This document shows positions 18,599-26,967 of a stretch of 64,000 bases of DNA, piece by piece. The position numbers and the translations under genes were made by a program. The notes beneath the pieces were generated by a model that did no database searches, had not been told where the DNA came from, and saw only the letters and a program-made list of their open reading frames with translations. Position 1 is the first letter of the stretch. Every line of letters starts with the position of its first letter. The DNA lies in contig CAZYJR010000020.1 in NCBI GenBank assembly GCA_964647905.1, positions 1-64,000 of the forward strand. Reading direction: 5' to 3'. The DNA comes from CAZYJR01 sp964647905 (GTDB taxonomy: Bacteria > Desulfobacterota > DSM-4660 > Desulfatiglandales > HGW-15).

Positions 18599-19518
18599 TT
18601 CGGCTCAATGACCTGATTCTCCTCCTGGTGCTCTTTTCCTCCATGCTCTGTGGGATACTGGCACCGGAGTTCGGGGCCTTGTTCCAGCCCTATCCCCTGT
18701 ACCTGATGATGCTCCTGCTGTTCACCAGCCTCTTGCCCATCAGGATGGACGCCGTATGGGTGGCCGTACGCGGCGGCTGGGGCGGGATAGCCCTATTGGC
18801 CGCCTGCAAGGTTGTAATACTCCCGGTGGCGGTCTTTTGTGCGGCGCGTTTCCTTTTCCCGGACTATGCAGTGGCCGCCCTCCTGCTCACCGGGATCTCC
18901 ACCGGTGTGGTGGCCCCTTTCATCTCAAACCTGGTGGGCGGGAACAGCGCCCTGGTCCTGGTGATGGTGGTGGTCACCTCCCCCCTGGTCCCCTTCACCC
19001 TGCCGCTCCTCGTAAAGATCCTCTCAGAGCAGGCCATGACCATTCCTCTGTGGGCGATGATAAGGATGCTCGCCTTGGTCGTATTCGTGCCCGTGGCGGC
19101 GGTGGAGGCGTTTAGGCGCATCGCGCCCGGCCTGCTGGCGGCCGTTGACAGGAGGCGCTTTCCCATCTCCCTGGCGGTTTTCGCCATGATAAACCTGGCG
19201 GTCTTTTCCAAGTACTCCGCCTTCTTCCACCAAAGACCCGGCACCATATTGGTGGCTGCGGGCGTTGTCGTAGTGCTGGGGGTGATCTATATCCTCAGCG
19301 GGCTCGCACTGTTCAGGAACAGGCCGGTCAAGGATCGCCTGGCGGCGGCCGTCAGCATGGGCAACATGAACAATATCCTGGTAGTCGTGTTCGCCTCCAA
19401 ATTCTTCTCTCCCCTGGAGCCGACCTTGGCGGCCATGTATATGATCCCTTTCTTCGGTCTTATACTGCCCCTGAGGGTCTTCAAGCGGTGGAAGGAGGCG
19501 GGAGAAGCCCCCGGCTGA
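18595..19518 (+). CDS. bile acid:sodium symporter (SBF) family transporter
   Basis: A 307-residue membrane protein with about nine or ten hydrophobic helices. The SBF/BASS family features GISTGVVAPFISNLVGGNSA and NMNNILVVVFASKFFSPLEP are visible, the latter matching the discontinuous helix of these sodium-coupled carriers. The substrate is likely an organic anion, but bacterial SBF members vary (pantoate, arsenite-like ACR3 relatives, 2-keto acids). It is translationally coupled to the preceding hypothetical gene. Confidence 0.8.
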   Translation: MIRLNDLILLLVLFSSMLCGILAPEFGALFQPYPLYLMMLLLFTSLLPIRMDAVWVAVRGGWGGIALLAACKVVILPVAVFCAARFLFPDYAVAALLLTGISTGVVAPFISNLVGGNSALVLVMVVVTSPLVPFTLPLLVKILSEQAMTIPLWAMIRMLALVVFVPVAAVEAFRRIAPGLLAAVDRRRFPISLAVFAMINLAVFSKYSAFFHQRPGTILVAAGVVVVLGVIYILSGLALFRNRPVKDRLAAAVSMGNMNNILVVVFASKFFSPLEPTLAAMYMIPFFGLILPLRVFKRWKEAGEAPG

Positions 19519-19655
19519 GGCCCTTTTCCCTTTACACGTGCCCGGGCTGCAATCTATAAGATTGCCCGAACCTGAAATGAACGGCCATTCACTTTCCGGA
19601 CCCCGGAGAGGATAAGCGGTGCCGGCGGCCGAGAACAGGGAAGAGAGGTGAAGAC

Positions 19656-20903
19656 ATGAAGGAAGTAGTGATAGCATCCGCATGCCGGACGCCCATAGGG
19701 GCTTTCGGAGGTTCGCTGAGAGAGGTCAACGCTGCGGAGCTGGCGGCGGTGACAATGAAGGAGGCCCTGGCTCGGGCCGGCATCCGGCCCGAGCAGGTCG
19801 ACGATGTCAGATACGGCTGTTGCCTGGAGCCTGCGGACGCCCTGAACGTGGCCCGTGTGGGCTGGCTCTTGGCCGGTTTCCCGGACAGTGTGACCGCGGT
19901 CACCATCAACCGGGTCTGCACCTCGGCCATGGAGGGGGTGATCTCCGGGATGGCCATGATACAGTCCGGGCTGGCAGAGGTGATCCTGGCCGGGGGTACG
20001 GAGCACATGTCCGGCGTGCCCTACTCTGTGCCGGGGGCCCGCTGGGGATGCCGGCTTCAGGACCAGAGCTTCGTGGACACCATGATCCATGCCCTCCACT
20101 GCGGATCACACCTCCTCCCGCACCCCGAGGAAGGACCGGTAAAGGAGGGAAAGCCCTTGGAGCTCTTCAAGGGAAAGCCCTACATCATGGGGCACACAGC
20201 GGAGTTCGTGGCCCAGCTCCACGGGATCAGCAGGGAGGAGATGGACGAAGTGGCCCTGAGGAGCCATAACAATGCGGAACGGGCCACCCGGGACGGGGAC
20301 TTCCAGGAGGAGATGGTTCCGGTGGAAGTCCCGCGGAGGAAGAAGGGGCCCCTGATATTCGACAAGGACGAGCACTTCAGGCCGGGGCTTACCATGGATG
20401 ACCTGAGGAAGCTGCCCCCGGCGTTCGTACCCGGAATCGGGAAGGTCACCGCGGGCAACTCCTCAGGGATCAATGACGGCTCCGCGGGCATGGTGGTCAT
20501 GTCCGCGGAAAAGGCAGAGGAGCTGGGTGTCCGCCCCCTGGCAAGGATTCGTGGCGTCGGTCGCGGGGCCTGCCACCCGTCCGTAATGGGGCTGAGCCCC
20601 GTGCCTGCGGTAAGAGACCTCCTGGAGAGATCCGGCCTTGGAATAGGGGATTTCGAGCTCGTGGAGATCAACGAGGCCTTCGCCGCCCAGTACATCGGAT
20701 GCGAGCGGGAGCTTGGTCTGAAAAGAGAGAGAACCAATGTGAACGGATCGGGAATAGGGCTGGGGCACCCGGTGGGCTGCACAGGGGTGAGGATCATGGT
20801 GACCCTGATCCATGCCATGCGGGAGAAGGGAAAGGGCTTGGGCCTTGCCACCCTGTGCGGCGGGGGCGGGGTCTCCATGGCCTGTGCCCTGGAAATGCTC
20901 TAG
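19656..20903 (+). CDS. thiolase (acetyl-CoA C-acyltransferase)
   Basis: A 415-residue degradative/biosynthetic thiolase. The nucleophilic cysteine is in TINRVCTSAMEG (about residue 90), the catalytic His and Asn regions are INEAFAAQ and GSGIGLGHPVGCTGVRI, and the second cysteine lies in TLCGGGGV. The start ATG 19656 is preceded by AGAGAGGTGAAG. It catalyses reversible cleavage of 3-ketoacyl-CoA. No beta-oxidation genes flank it, so the chain-length role is unclear. Slightly longer than the usual 390-400 residues because of inserted segments near residues 150-180. Confidence 0.92.
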   Translation: MKEVVIASACRTPIGAFGGSLREVNAAELAAVTMKEALARAGIRPEQVDDVRYGCCLEPADALNVARVGWLLAGFPDSVTAVTINRVCTSAMEGVISGMAMIQSGLAEVILAGGTEHMSGVPYSVPGARWGCRLQDQSFVDTMIHALHCGSHLLPHPEEGPVKEGKPLELFKGKPYIMGHTAEFVAQLHGISREEMDEVALRSHNNAERATRDGDFQEEMVPVEVPRRKKGPLIFDKDEHFRPGLTMDDLRKLPPAFVPGIGKVTAGNSSGINDGSAGMVVMSAEKAEELGVRPLARIRGVGRGACHPSVMGLSPVPAVRDLLERSGLGIGDFELVEINEAFAAQYIGCERELGLKRERTNVNGSGIGLGHPVGCTGVRIMVTLIHAMREKGKGLGLATLCGGGGVSMACALEML

Positions 20904-20908
20904 ACCCT

Positions 20909-20930
20909 GCCGGCCTCCCCGGGCTTTTTT
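20909..20930 (+). terminator. possible intrinsic terminator after the thiolase gene
   Basis: CCGG (20910-20913) and CCGG (20919-20922) pair around a CCTCC loop and are followed by GC and six T residues (20925-20930). The stem is short but GC-only and directly follows the thiolase stop. Assigned from pattern only. Confidence 0.4.
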
Positions 20931-21027
20931 CGGTTAAGGAGCTTTCCGGCCCGGGGATTCTGTTGTATACTGGTAAAATAACCAGGACCGGCTGGATACA
21001 CTAACGACTATCAGGAGGGAGCAGGCC

Positions 21028-21246
21028 ATGATTAGAAGACTCGTTATATTGCTGGCGCTCGGGTTGTTCCTCGCAGGCTGTGGGACCGCTGCGGAGCGCT
21101 CCGAGTTCTGGAAGCACGAGACCATGTACAAGAACTGGGACCATATGAAATACAGCTGGTCAGGGTATGCCAACCCCACCGAGGAAACCCTCGAGAAGTC
21201 CCAGGAACAAGAGTGGTGGGGCATCCCGGTACCGGAAGATCAGTAA
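21028..21246 (+). CDS. small hypothetical lipoprotein
   Basis: 72 residues: a leader MIRRLVILLALGLFLAGC with a clear lipobox (LAGC), then an aromatic-rich, charged mature part (FWKHETMYKNWDHMKYSWSG ... EEWWGIPVPE). AGGAGG is 11 nt upstream of the ATG. A TATACT element at 20966-20971 could be its -10 box, with only a weak -35 match. Similar small Trp/Tyr-rich lipoproteins occur in Desulfobacterota, but I know of no assigned function. Confidence 0.8.
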   Translation: MIRRLVILLALGLFLAGCGTAAERSEFWKHETMYKNWDHMKYSWSGYANPTEETLEKSQEQEWWGIPVPEDQ

Positions 21247-21337
21247 CCGGCTAATTCATTCCCCGGGAGGGGGTCGGCGCCCGTGTCGGCCCCTTCCCGC
21301 AGGGTGAGAGCCCCCTCCGGAGTCGAGGGGTTGACTC

Positions 21338-22174
21338 TCAATCCTCCAATACGGCCGCTATATCCAGGTAGATGCGCCTTATCCCGGCCTCGAACGTCTC
21401 CCTGTCAAGGCCGGCCCGCAGCTCCCCCCTGTCCCACCACCCTATCTGGTTCAGGTGATCCGCATCAATGGTGCGGAGGTGGTAGCGCTCCTGCCAGAGT
21501 GCGGATGAAAGCGGGACCAGGCCGTCGTTCTCCCCCTCGCTCCTGCTTATGATGCGGTAGGAGAATTTCAAGGGCAGAAAGACCCGCTCCAGCGGCTGGA
21601 CCCCGGCGACCGTGCGGTAGACTACTCCGTTTTGTTCCTCATAGGCCGATGCCGCCCGGTTGAAGCGCACGCAACTCTCGGTGGTGAGATCAAGGATGCC
21701 GCTGAGGTCCGGCCCCAGCTTCCCGGCCCGTGGAACCAACCAGCCGAGGCGTCCTACGCCCCAATCCGCATAGGGCGTCCCCAGGTGGGGCGTGCCTATG
21801 GTGGTAAGGGAGGCCACCCGCTCTTCCATACGGAATCTGAAGAGCATCATGCGCGCGTCCATGCCCCCCATGCTGTGGGCTATGATATGGACGCGGGGCC
21901 ACCGGGTGAACCCCTCGGTCAAGCGCAGGAGCTCCCTGCGGAGGTCCCGGGCGCGGGCCTCCATACTCGAGGCCCATCCCACCCTGGAATGAAATGCGGC
22001 GTATCCGTTCCGGATGAGAGTGCTCCTTATCAGCCGGAAGTAGTGGAAACGGTCGTCGCCGGTGTTGTCCCTGCCGCGCAGGGGATGGAGCACCCGATTG
22101 AAAGGGCATATCCCGTGGGCCAAAATGATGGGGAGCCTGGCGGGCAATCTGGGCTTTCCTCCTTCGATCCGCAC
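21338..22174 (-). CDS. alpha/beta-hydrolase, lipase-like
   Basis: A 278-residue triacylglycerol-lipase-like alpha/beta hydrolase: oxyanion segment PIILAHGICPFNR near the N-terminus, nucleophile elbow AHSMGGMDARMMLFRF, and TTIGTPHLGTPYADWGVGRL, characteristic of family I lipases (LipA/YouE-like). The catalytic aspartate is likely in SEGENDGLVPLSSA and the histidine in DADHLNQIG. There is no signal peptide, so it is probably cytoplasmic. The start is GTG. It is divergent from hdrA with about 200 bp between them. Confidence 0.85.
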   Translation of the reverse strand: MRIEGGKPRLPARLPIILAHGICPFNRVLHPLRGRDNTGDDRFHYFRLIRSTLIRNGYAAFHSRVGWASSMEARARDLRRELLRLTEGFTRWPRVHIIAHSMGGMDARMMLFRFRMEERVASLTTIGTPHLGTPYADWGVGRLGWLVPRAGKLGPDLSGILDLTTESCVRFNRAASAYEEQNGVVYRTVAGVQPLERVFLPLKFSYRIISRSEGENDGLVPLSSALWQERYHLRTIDADHLNQIGWWDRGELRAGLDRETFEAGIRRIYLDIAAVLED

Positions 22175-22279
22175 TCAACGCCCTTATACCCCGGACGACT
22201 GGGGATTGTCAAAGCCGCGCCCACCGCCGGCCGTCCTCTTTCCAGCCCTGATGATCATCTCCTGCTGTGGAAAAAATCG

Positions 22280-22349
22280 GTTGACAAAAATCTCTTTGCT
22301 GGATTAGGGTTACAGGTCTTGGGAAAAAAATCACGACCGTTTAACCCTA
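22280..22349 (+). promoter_or_regulatory. putative hdrA promoter with inverted repeat
   Basis: TTGACA (22280-22285) is a perfect -35 hexamer. At 17-18 bp spacing lies TTAGGG/TAGGGT (22303-22309), a weak -10. The heptamer TAGGGTT (22304-22310) is repeated in inverse as AACCCTA (22343-22349), 20 bp before the hdrA start, so the -10 region lies in one arm of a dyad that could be an operator or a leader hairpin. Predicted by pattern only. Confidence 0.4.
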
Positions 22350-22370
22350 CAGAATAAGGAGAGAAATTCC

Positions 22371-25300
22371 ATGCCGAAGGACATCAGGGGTTCCGTCATG
22401 GTCGTTGGTGGCGGCATCGCCGGGATGCAGGCGGCCCTGGATCTGGCCGATTCCGGCTATTACGTCTACCTGCTGGAGAAGTCCCCCTCCATCGGGGGGG
22501 CAATGGCCCAGTTGGACAAGACGTTTCCCACCAATGACTGTGCCATGTGAATTATCTCGCCCAAACTGGTCGAGGTCGGCCGGCACATGAATATCGAGCT
22601 GATCACCCTGGCCGAGCTCCAGGGCCTCAGCGGCAAAAAGGGAAACTTCGAGGTCAGCATACTCCAACACCCCCGGTTCGTGGATATGGAGAAGTGTATC
22701 GGATGCGGGACCTGCGCCGAGAAGTGCCCCAGAAAGGTGACCGACGAATACAACCAGGGCCTGGCCAAGAGAAAGGCCATCTATGTGCCCTATGCCCAGG
22801 CGGTCCCACTGAAGTACGCAATAGACAAGGATAACTGCATTTACTTCAAAAAGGGAAAGTGCAAGGCCTGCGAGAAGTTCTGCCCCACTCAGGCGATCAA
22901 GTTCGACGATCAGGAGAAGACCTTCACCCTGAACGTGGGCTCGGTAATACTCGCGCCCGGGTTCCAGGCCTTTGATCCTGGCGCCTTTGACACGTACGGC
23001 TACGCCGGCCACCCGAACGTGGTGACCTCCATGGAGTTCGAGAGGATCCTCTCGGCCTCAGGTCCCACCACGGGGCACCTGGTGCGGCCTTCGGACGAGA
23101 AAGAGCCCCGGAAGATAGCATTTCTACAATGCGTGGGCTCCAGGGACATCAATCGCTGTGATCACGGCTACTGCTCCGCGGTTTGTTGTATGTATGCGGT
23201 AAAGGAGGCCGTGATCGCCAAGGAGCACAGCGGGGACGGCCTGGACTGCGCCATTTTCTTCATGGACATGAGGACCCACGGTAAGGATTTCGAGCGGTAC
23301 TATCGCAACGCCGAGGACAATCAGGGAGTCCGGTTCGTCCGCTCCAGGATCCACACCGTGCAGCCCGTGCAGGGAAGCGACGATCTGCTCATAAGATACA
23401 CGGACGAAGAGGGCGGACTGGAGGAAGAGATCTTCGATTTGGCGGTCCTCTCCGTGGGCCTGGAGACGCCCCCGGAGCTCCGGGAGCTGGCGGGAAAGCT
23501 GGATCTGGAGCTCACTGAAGGCCTGTTCTGCAGCACCGGGAGCTTCACCCCGGTGGAGACCAGCCGTGAAGGGGTGTATGTCTGCGGCGTCTTTCAGGGA
23601 CCAAAGGATATCCCCCAGTCGGTGATCGAGGCGAGCTCCGCGGCCGCCGTGGCGGGAGCGCCACTGAGCCCGGCCCGGGACACGGAGACCAGGACCCGGG
23701 AGGTGCCGGAGGAGCGGAACGTAATCGGTGATCCGCCGCGGATCGGGGTCTTTGTGTGCCGGTGCGGTGTGAATATAGCCGGTGTGGTGGACGTTGACTC
23801 GGTGGTGGAGTACGCAAGGGGACTTCCTTATGTGGAGTACGTTGCGGACAACCTCTATTCATGCTCCCAGGACACCCAGGACAACATGGCCAAGGTGATC
23901 CGGGAAAACGACTTGAACCGCATCGTGGTGGCCGCGTGCACCCCCAAGACCCATGAGCCCTTGTTCCAAGAGACCCTGGTGGATGCCGGCCTGAACAAGT
24001 ACCTCTTCGAGATGACCAATATCCGCAATCAGGACTCCTGGGTCCACAAGGACGACCCTGAAGCGGCAACAGAGAAGGCCAAGGATCTGGTCCGTATGGC
24101 GGTCTCCAAGGTCGCCCTGATGGAGCCCCTGAAGGAGGCCGAGCTGGACGTCAACCAGCGGGCCCTGGTCCTGGGAGGCGGGATCTCGGGGCTGGTTGCG
24201 GCCAAGACCCTCAGCTCGCACGGCTATGACGTAACCCTGGTGGAGCGGGGAGGGACCCTGGGAGGACAGGCCCTGAACCTGTACAGGACCTGGAAGGGGG
24301 AGGACATACAAGAGAGACTGGGCGCCCTGGTGGAGGCCGTTGAAAAGGACGGCCGTATCGATGTGCGGTTGAACACAGAGTTGGTCCAGGTGGACGGCTT
24401 TGTGGGGAACTTCGAGTCGGTTCTCTCCACCGGAGGCGATGAGAGCACAGTGGAGCACGGTGTGGCTATCCTGGCCACGGGCGCACAAGAATTGAAGCCC
24501 GCGGAGTACCTATACGGGGAAGATCCCAGGGTGCTCACCCACCAGGACCTCGACCGCAGGTTCATACAGGAGGATCCGGCCCTGAGCGACGTCCGGAGCG
24601 CCGTTTTCATCCAGTGCGTGGGGTCCAGGGAGCCCGATCGCCCTTATTGCTCCAGGGTTTGCTGCACCCACTCGGTGGAAAGCGCCCTTCACCTCAAGGA
24701 GGTCAATCCCGAGATGCGGGTCTATATCCTCTACAGGGATATGCGGACCTACGGAGAAAAAGAGGTCGTCTACAAGAGGGCCAGGGAGGCCGGGGTGATC
24801 TTCGTGCGCTATGAACCGGAGCGCAAGCCCGTTGTCAAGGCGGGCAAGGAGAGTCTGGACATTGAGGTCTACGACCCGATCCTGGGCAGGCCCGTCCTGA
24901 TACATGCGGATCTGCTGGCCCTGGCCGGGGCCATCGTTCCGTACAAGGACGAAGGGCTGGCCCGGTTCTTCAAAGTGGCCATGAACGAGGACGGCTTCTT
25001 CGTGGAGGCCCACGCCAAGCTGGCGCCTTCCGAGTTCGCAACGGACGGGGTCTTCCTGTGCGGCATGGCCCATTACCCCAAGCCCATCGACGAGTCCATA
25101 GCCCAGGCCCAGGCGGCCTCCTCCCGGGCCATCACCCTGCTGGCCAGGAAGGCCATAGCCACGAGCGGGACCGTGGCCTATGCAAATCCGGCCATGTGCA
25201 GCAGTTGCGGTGTGTGCGTGTCCATATGCCCGTACGGTGCGCCCTCGCTGCTTAAGGAGGGGCCTTTTGCCGGACGCGCCGAGGTCAACCCCGTACTCTG

Positions 25301-25400
25301 CAAGGGCTGCGGCCTGTGCGTGGCTTCCTGCCGTTCCGGGGCCATAAATCTCAAGGGCTTTGAGACCGGGCAGATAATGGCCATGATCGATCATATGTAA
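22371..25400 (+). CDS. hdrA: HdrA-type flavoprotein, tandem form, selenocysteine-containing
   Basis: 1009 residues read through an in-frame TGA at 22548-22550 (residue 60). The frame before it (VMVVGGGIAGMQAALDLADS ... FPTNDCAM) and after it (IISPKLVEVGRHMNIELIT) together form the conserved HdrA segment NDCxMCxxSPK, with Sec at a cluster-binding Cys. Order: FAD Rossmann (about 7-60), inserted ferredoxin (CIGCGTCAEKCP, about 109; second Cys set about 165), then the HdrA N-terminal domain (IGVFVCRCGVNIAGVV, about 457), a second FAD domain (VLGGGISGLVAAKT, about 600), and a C-terminal two-cluster ferredoxin (CSSCGVCVSICP, CKGCGLCVASC). Canonical HdrA is near 650 residues, so this is a double-flavin tandem form. 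It bifurcates electrons from the MvhD/Flx partners encoded downstream. Start ATG with GGAGAG upstream. Confidence 0.9.
22548..22583 (+). promoter_or_regulatory. UGA(Sec) codon and bacterial SECIS hairpin in hdrA
   Basis: The TGA is at 22548-22550. Beginning 15 nt after it, CTGGTC (22566-22571) pairs with GGCCGG (22578-22583), with two G-U pairs, around loop GAGGTC (22572-22577). Position and a GGUC-containing loop resemble the Escherichia coli fdhF SECIS loop that SelB recognises. Confidence 0.75.
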
Positions 25401-25407
25401 GCGGACC

Positions 25408-25506
25408 GGAGCGCCCGGCAAGAGCGCTCCCGGATATGGTTACAACCACCAGGCGCTTGACGCGCCGAGGATGATTCATCGAGCGGTTTCGCTCCCGAGC
25501 GAAACC
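25408..25506 (+). promoter_or_regulatory. stem-loops in the hdrA-mvhD spacer
   Basis: The 122-bp gap between hdrA and mvhD folds into at least two perfect hairpins: GGAGCGC (25408-25414) with GCGCTCC (25424-25430), and GGTTTCGCT (25485-25493) with AGCGAAACC (25498-25506) around CCCG. The second ends 16 nt before the mvhD start, just before its AAGGAG site. Neither has a U-tract, so they look more like mRNA-processing or stability elements than terminators. Confidence 0.5.
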
Positions 25507-25522
25507 CGGCAAGGAGAAAGGC

Positions 25523-25954
25523 ATGACTGAGTGGGAACCGAAGATCACGGCGTTCTTGTGCAACTGGTGCACGTACGGGGCGGCGGACCTGGCAGGGGTC
25601 AGCCGCATGCAGTACCCGCCCAACATCAGGGTGATCCGCGTGCCTTGCTCGGGGCGGGTGTCGCCCAAGTTCATTTTGGCCGCCTTCAGGCACGGCGCGG
25701 ACGGCGTGTGGGTCTCGGGGTGACACCCCGGCGACTGCCATTACCTGGAAGGTAATTACTACGCCAGACGCAAGTTCGTGCTTTTCAAGAATCTACTGGA
25801 GCATATTGGGATCGAGCCTGGAAGGCTCCACTTCTCCTGGATTTCCTCGGCCGAGGCCACCAAGTTCGTGGATGTGGCCAGGGAGGTGATCCAGGCCGTG
25901 AAAGAGGCCGGGCCCGCCGGGCGTCTCATCAAAGGCAAAGCCGAGGTGGCATGA
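25523..25954 (+). CDS. mvhD: MvhD/FlxD-type Fe-S subunit, selenocysteine-containing
   Basis: 143 residues read through TGA 25721-25723 (residue 67). Upstream: ITAFLCNWCTYGAADLAGVS and VIRVPCSGRVSPKFILAAF; across the codon: DGVWVSG-Sec-HPGDCHYLEGNYYA, where relatives have GCHPGDCHY. MvhD transfers electrons between a hydrogenase or NADH-oxidising module and HdrA through its [2Fe-2S] cluster, and Sec replaces a ligand Cys; selenoprotein MvhD/BamF-like homologues are known. After the TGA the frame stays open for 76 codons to TGA 25952. The ATG of the next gene overlaps the stop (ATGA). AAGGAGAAAGGC precedes the ATG. Confidence 0.92.
25721..25756 (+). promoter_or_regulatory. UGA(Sec) codon and SECIS hairpin in mvhD
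   Basis: The TGA is at 25721-25723. ATTACCT (25740-25746) pairs perfectly with AGGTAAT (25750-25756) around loop GGA, beginning 16 nt after the UGA. Spacing and a G-bearing small apical loop are as expected for bacterial SECIS elements. Confidence 0.75.
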
Positions 25955-26907
25955 TGATCGAGTACACTGAGAAGATAAGGGTGCGGGCCAAGGACTTGCT
26001 GGAAAAGGGAACGGTGGACGTCTTCATAGGATACAAGAAGGGCACCGTTCCCATGATGAACGAGCCTGTCCTGGTGACCGACCCGGACAAGGTGGACATT
26101 CTCCACTGGGACAGCAACTGCGGCCTGAACCTGTGCAACTATCTCACCGGCCGGAAGGACAAGGTGGGAATACTTGCCACCGGCTGCAACTCCCGCAACA
26201 TCGTGACCCACGTAATAGAGAACCAGGTGCAGCGGGAGCAGCTCTACATACTGGGAGTGCCTTGCACCGGCGTCATAAACCACCGGGCGGTCAAGCGCGC
26301 AGTGAAGTACAGGGAGATCAGGGAGGTGGTGGAGGAGCCGGGCGGGCGTTTCACGGTCAAGGGACCCGGCTACGAGGAGACTTTTGACAAGGCGAAGTTC
26401 CTGCAGCTCAATTGTTCGGTCTGCACACACCGCAATCCGGTGGAATATGACGAGCTGGTGGCCGAAGAAGTCCCCGAGCAGGAGGGAGTGAGCCCATTCA
26501 AGGACGTGGACAAGATCGAGGCCATGGACCCGGACAAGAAATGGGGTTTCTTCACCCGAATGATCTCGCCCTGCATAAGGTGCTACGCCTGCCGGAACGC
26601 CTGTCCCCTCTGCTATTGCCCGACTTGCTTCGTGGACGAATCCAGGCCCCAGTGGGTGGGCAAGAGCGTGGACCCCACGGACACCATGACTTTTCACTTC
26701 CTGCGGGCTTATCACTGCGCGGGCAGGTGCACGGACTGCGGGGCCTGCGAGCGGGTGTGTCCGGTGGGCATACCGGTGCGCCAGTTCACCAAGAAGCTGA
26801 ACAAGGACGCCCTGGAGCTGTTCGGTTGGGAGGCGGGCCTGAGCCTGGAACAGAGGCCTCCCCTGGATGTGTACCGCGTGGGCGACTACAACGAATTCGT
26901 GCGGTGA
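25951..26907 (+). CDS. 4Fe-4S dicluster protein, FlxB/FrhB-like electron-transfer subunit
   Basis: 318 residues. The N-terminal half resembles coenzyme F420 hydrogenase beta-type proteins (VFIGYKKGTVPMMNEPVLVT, GILATGCNSRNIVTHVI, YILGVPCTGVIN). A Cys-rich centre follows (LNCSVCTHRNPV), then two ferredoxin-like motifs: CIRCYACRNACPLCYC (about residue 207) and CTDCGACERVCP (about 260). Its place between mvhD and an AsrA-like gene matches the FlxB slot of Flx-Hdr clusters, where it shuttles electrons between the NADH-oxidising flavoprotein and MvhD/HdrA. Start overlaps mvhD by 4 bp. Confidence 0.85.
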   Translation: MMIEYTEKIRVRAKDLLEKGTVDVFIGYKKGTVPMMNEPVLVTDPDKVDILHWDSNCGLNLCNYLTGRKDKVGILATGCNSRNIVTHVIENQVQREQLYILGVPCTGVINHRAVKRAVKYREIREVVEEPGGRFTVKGPGYEETFDKAKFLQLNCSVCTHRNPVEYDELVAEEVPEQEGVSPFKDVDKIEAMDPDKKWGFFTRMISPCIRCYACRNACPLCYCPTCFVDESRPQWVGKSVDPTDTMTFHFLRAYHCAGRCTDCGACERVCPVGIPVRQFTKKLNKDALELFGWEAGLSLEQRPPLDVYRVGDYNEFVR

Positions 26908-26967
26908 CCCACGCCGGGGCATCAAGCCCGGTGGCTGAGAGGACACCTGATTTGAAGGATGAATGCA

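Noticed and set aside
22548..22550. hdrA stop read as a nonsense mutation or frameshift
   Set aside because: Flanking frames are in register and conserved, the site is a known Cys/Sec position, a SECIS-like hairpin follows, and the same arrangement recurs in mvhD.
22347..23012. long minus-strand ORF over hdrA
   Set aside because: Antisense shadow of a clearly conserved gene in GC-rich DNA.
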